Below, piece by piece: positions 6,923 to 8,684 of a stretch of DNA of 8,684 nt (position 1 is the stretch's first letter; every line of letters begins with the position of its first letter). Source of the stretch: Candidatus Pelagibacter sp. (lineage in GTDB: Bacteria > Pseudomonadota > Alphaproteobacteria > Pelagibacterales > Pelagibacteraceae). Under the pieces are notes generated by a model. That model made no database searches and was not told where the DNA came from. It worked only from the letters and a program-made list of their open reading frames with translations. The stretch lies in contig JAFJTK010000105.1 of assembly GCA_017880265.1 (NCBI GenBank), positions 1-8,684 of the forward strand, in the 5' to 3' direction. The position numbers were made by a program, and so were the translations under genes.

Positions 6923-6950
6923 TTGACAAATATTTATCTGGGTGTATTGA
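6923..6950 (+). promoter_or_regulatory. Possible promoter before the 44-codon ORF and tauE-like gene
   Basis: A perfect -35 hexamer TTGACA (6923-6928) is followed after 16 bp by TATTGA (6945-6950), only a weak -10 (three of six) but preceded by TG. A start near 6957 would lie about 2 nt before the ATG at 6959 and give an almost leaderless message. Weak evidence. Confidence 0.3.
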
Positions 6951-6958
6951 CGCAGACA

Positions 6959-7093
6959 ATGCAACTTTCAAACATAAAAATCATAAATAAAATTATTGAA
7001 CTAAAAGCTGTTTTAATAAAAACAGGTATATTTATGAGCCTAGCCGCTTATTGGGGTGTTATTTTAGTTGGAACTTTTATCACATTTAACTAA
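6959..7093 (+). CDS. Small single-helix membrane ORF (44 residues)
   Basis: An ATG-TAA frame fills most of the gap between the apr operon and the TauE-like gene. The product has a basic amphipathic N-terminus (MQLSNIKIINKIIELKAVLIK) and one convincing hydrophobic helix at about residues 22-42 (TGIFMSLAAYWGVILVGTFI). That order, with basic residues before the helix, fits a small inner-membrane protein with its N-terminus inside. A second in-frame ATG at 7034 would give a 19-residue helix-only peptide. I know no family for it. It could be a small subunit or regulator for a neighbouring permease, a leader peptide for the hairpin that starts at its stop codon, or a chance frame. In DNA this AT-rich, 44 stop-free codons with a clean transmembrane helix is suggestive, not conclusive. 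Confidence 0.5.
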   Translation: MQLSNIKIINKIIELKAVLIKTGIFMSLAAYWGVILVGTFITFN

Positions 7094-7121
7094 GTTGTTT
7101 TTAAACAACTGTTAATTTTTT
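7093..7121 (+). terminator. Hairpin plus T6 tract directly before the tauE-like start (terminator or attenuator)
   Basis: AGTTGTTT (7093-7100) and AAACAACT (7103-7110) are perfect inverted repeats, forming a 7-bp stem with a 4-nt loop or longer if tightly closed. After GTTAA comes a run of six T (7116-7121) that ends at the ATG at 7122. The stem begins at the last base of the small ORF's stop codon. Its form fits an AT-rich intrinsic terminator, though the 5-nt gap between stem and T-run weakens it. If it terminates, it would control read-through into the permease gene. Confidence 0.45.
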
Positions 7122-8201
7122 ATGGAAGTATTTTTACCTATAGCTCAAGTATTTGTTAATCCAATCGAAATACTTTTGTTAAGTGCCATAGTTGGAATCC
7201 TTTCAGGTTTATTTGGGGTTGGTGGAGGTTTTTTAATGACACCGTTCTTAATTTTTTTAGGTGTACCACCAGCTTATGCAGTAGCAAACGAAGCTAACAA
7301 TATTCTTGCAACCTCTGTTTCAGGGTCAACAACACATTATTTAAAAAATACTTTAGATTACAAAATGGGCTTATTAATTGTAGTAGGTGGTAGTATAGGA
7401 ACAGCACTTGGAATTTATACCTTTTCATATTTTAAAGGGATAGGAAAAATAGATACCGTTATCTCATTAGCTTACATGTATATATTAGCAATAATTGGTT
7501 CATTGATGTTAGTTGAAAGTCTTAGGGAGATAGACAGAGCTAAAAGAAATATTGTGGTTAAAAAAAAATTACATGTTCATTACTGGATACATGGTCTTCC
7601 ACTAAGAATGAGATTCCCAAAATCAAAATTATATGAAAGTATTTTTACTCCAATAATAATTGGATTATTAGTTGGTTTTATAGCTGCTATTATGGGTATT
7701 GGTGGTGCTTTTATTTTAGTACCTGCGATGATTTATATTATTAAAATGCCTACAAAACTAGTTCCTGGAACTTCATTGTTTGTAACTATTTTTGTAAGCG
7801 TTATTGTAACTTTTTTACATTCATTTAATTATGGCTCAATCGATCTATTGTTAGTAGCGATGTTAGTTGTAGGCTCTATCATTGGTGTTCAAATAGGACA
7901 AAAATTAGGTGAAAAAATTAACAGCTCAGGATTGAGAGCATTGTTAGCTATCTTATTATTAGTTGTTGGTATAGCAATTGCTTATGAAACATTTTTTGCT
8001 GAACAATCTTTAGCTGAAATATCAACTGTTTCTAATTCAGATTTAAACTTTTTCTCAAAATTTATTCAACAATTTTCAGAAGAAATGCCATTCTTCTATG
8101 GATTGTTTTCAATTTTGTTTGCTATTTTTTTAGGAGTTTCTGCAGCATTTATTAGAAGATTTTTTTCTAACTTTAAGAAAAAAATGTTAATAAAATCTTA
8201 A
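7122..8201 (+). CDS. TauE/SafE-family sulfite (anion) exporter
   Basis: A 359-residue polytopic membrane protein with the internal duplication typical of TauE/SafE permeases. The first half contains GLFGVGGGFLMTPFLI (29-44) and the second AIMGIGGAFILVPAMI (189-204). A charged cytoplasmic-looking loop (about 134-170, with HYWIHGLPLRMRFP) lies between. TKLVPGTSLFVTIF (211-224) and GVQIGQKLGEKI (255-266) are further family segments. TauE-type proteins are proposed to export sulfite or sulfoacetate formed during sulfonate breakdown; substrates of this subfamily are mostly unproven. Neighbouring APS reductase genes favour sulfite. The start MEVFLPIAQVFVNP resembles alphaproteobacterial relatives, so 7122 is kept despite lacking a Shine-Dalgarno site. 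An unusual tail of about 60 residues (300-359) adds one more helix (about 323-345). The stop overlaps the convergent gene by 4 bp. Confidence 0.88.
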   Translation: MEVFLPIAQVFVNPIEILLLSAIVGILSGLFGVGGGFLMTPFLIFLGVPPAYAVANEANNILATSVSGSTTHYLKNTLDYKMGLLIVVGGSIGTALGIYTFSYFKGIGKIDTVISLAYMYILAIIGSLMLVESLREIDRAKRNIVVKKKLHVHYWIHGLPLRMRFPKSKLYESIFTPIIIGLLVGFIAAIMGIGGAFILVPAMIYIIKMPTKLVPGTSLFVTIFVSVIVTFLHSFNYGSIDLLLVAMLVVGSIIGVQIGQKLGEKINSSGLRALLAILLLVVGIAIAYETFFAEQSLAEISTVSNSDLNFFSKFIQQFSEEMPFFYGLFSILFAIFLGVSAAFIRRFFSNFKKKMLIKS

Positions 8202-8202
8202 C
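8178..8202 (-). terminator. Weak intrinsic terminator of the minus-strand exporter gene
   Basis: Read on the minus strand, GTTAA (8202-8198), a 7-nt loop and TTAAC (8190-8186) form a 5-bp stem, followed by A and seven T (8184-8178). The stem includes the stop codon of the minus-strand gene and the whole element lies inside the end of the tauE-like gene. The stem is weak, so this is a tentative call. Confidence 0.35.
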
Positions 8203-8684
8203 CTAGAAAATTGATATAAAATTCAATTGATAAAATACTAACAATTCCAACTGTAGCCATTCCAATAAAGCCAACTACAAAAGGTTTGTAGCCCATATTT
8301 TTCAAATCTCTTAAATTGGTAGATAGCCCAATTGCTGCCATTGCCATTGTAAGAAATACTTTGGATGACGCTTTAATAAAGTGAACTATATTTACCCAAG
8401 TCTCATTATATGAGCTTAAAAAAACTTGATCTCCAACATTTCTTAAAATGATCATTCCAACAAACCCTAAAACAAAATAAGGAAAAATAGACACTATTGA
8501 ATAGTCTTTTTTAACAGTGTTTTGTCTATTATATAAATACGCAAATAAAGGGATCATAATTACTAAAAAGGTATTTCTTATTAGCTTTGTAACAGTTGCG
8601 ATATTCATTGTTTCCGGACTATTAAATTGCTGATCATAAATAAGTCCTGCAGCAGCCACTTGAGATGTTTCGTGAATAGATGTT
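8198..8684 (-). CDS. YeiH/UPF0324 putative sulfate exporter, C-terminal part (5' end outside window)
   Basis: The frame is open through the right edge. The 161 visible residues begin with TSIHETSQVAAAG, the conserved TxIHdTsQVvaAG signature of the YeiH (UPF0324, putative sulfate exporter) family. So the first candidate start, a GTG at 8659, is an internal valine. Four hydrophobic stretches follow, corresponding to TKLIRNTFLVIMIPLFAYLY, the SIFPYFVLGFVGMIIL region, KASSKVFLTMAMAAIGLSTN and the C-terminal VGFIGMATVGIVSILSI. AMAAIGLSTNLRDLKNMG is another family hallmark. The family name rests on proposed, largely untested transport of sulfate or related anions. The placement tail to tail with a TauE-like permease beside apr genes supports a sulfur-oxyanion role. 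This is the C-terminal half of a protein usually a little over 300 residues long. Confidence 0.85.
   Translation of the reverse strand, partial: TSIHETSQVAAAGLIYDQQFNSPETMNIATVTKLIRNTFLVIMIPLFAYLYNRQNTVKKDYSIVSIFPYFVLGFVGMIILRNVGDQVFLSSYNETWVNIVHFIKASSKVFLTMAMAAIGLSTNLRDLKNMGYKPFVVGFIGMATVGIVSILSIEFYINFLG

Noticed and set aside
6890..6958. Terminator or riboswitch after the 116-residue gene
   Set aside because: I found only an A-run and a 4-bp TTGT/ACAA repeat, with no stable stem or recognisable aptamer pattern.
8209..8228. Inverted repeat AATTGA / TCAATT downstream of the tauE-like stop
   Set aside because: A 6-bp AT-rich stem with 8-nt loop and no following T-run, inside the minus-strand coding sequence; expected by chance at this composition.
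1..8684. tRNA, rRNA, CRISPR array, insertion sequence or prophage genes
   Set aside because: No cloverleaf or rRNA-like segment, no regularly spaced repeats, no transposase or integrase motifs; the window is tightly filled with metabolic and transport genes.

Overview
The window is very AT-rich, densely packed bacterial DNA. It has short or overlapping gene junctions, lysine-rich proteins and few Shine-Dalgarno sites. The gene content and protein sequence style (aprM-aprB-aprA next to a TauE/SafE permease, and a compact pabB-pabA-pabC-HIT block) suggest a streamlined marine alphaproteobacterium of the SAR11/Pelagibacter type. That assignment is an inference from the sequence, not a database result.

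Region 1 (1-3250, + strand) looks like one transcription unit entered from the left edge. It holds the C-terminal end of an MFS transporter, a chorismate-utilising PabB/TrpE-type synthase, its PabA-type glutamine amidotransferase, a PabC-like class IV PLP enzyme, and a HIT-family hydrolase. Junctions run from a 38-nt overlap to a 5-nt gap. Together the three middle genes should turn chorismate plus glutamine into p-aminobenzoate for folate. However, the synthase carries PIAGT, the anthranilate-synthase form of the motif, rather than the PIKGT form usual in aminodeoxychorismate synthase.

Region 2 (3251-6889, + strand) is the dissimilatory adenylylsulfate (APS) reductase operon: membrane subunit aprM, two-cluster ferredoxin subunit aprB, flavoprotein aprA, and an unrecognised 116-residue protein. 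A sigma70-like promoter with a perfect 17-bp palindrome at its expected start site precedes aprM. In an aerobic organism of this kind the complex most likely runs in the oxidative direction, converting sulfite plus AMP to APS and passing electrons to the membrane.

Region 3 (6890-8684) holds a 44-codon single-helix small ORF, then a hairpin with a T6 tract that ends exactly at the start codon of a TauE/SafE-family permease. Convergent to the permease is the C-terminal part of a YeiH/UPF0324 putative sulfate exporter on the minus strand. The two permease genes meet tail to tail on a shared TTAA that gives both stop codons.

Regions 2 and 3 read as a locus for disposing of sulfite, for example from organosulfur catabolism: oxidation by AprBA-AprM plus two possible sulfur-oxyanion exporters. 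The least explained parts are the 116-residue gene, the 44-codon ORF with its adjoining hairpin, and the palindrome at the apr promoter. I see no RNA genes, CRISPR arrays or mobile elements.
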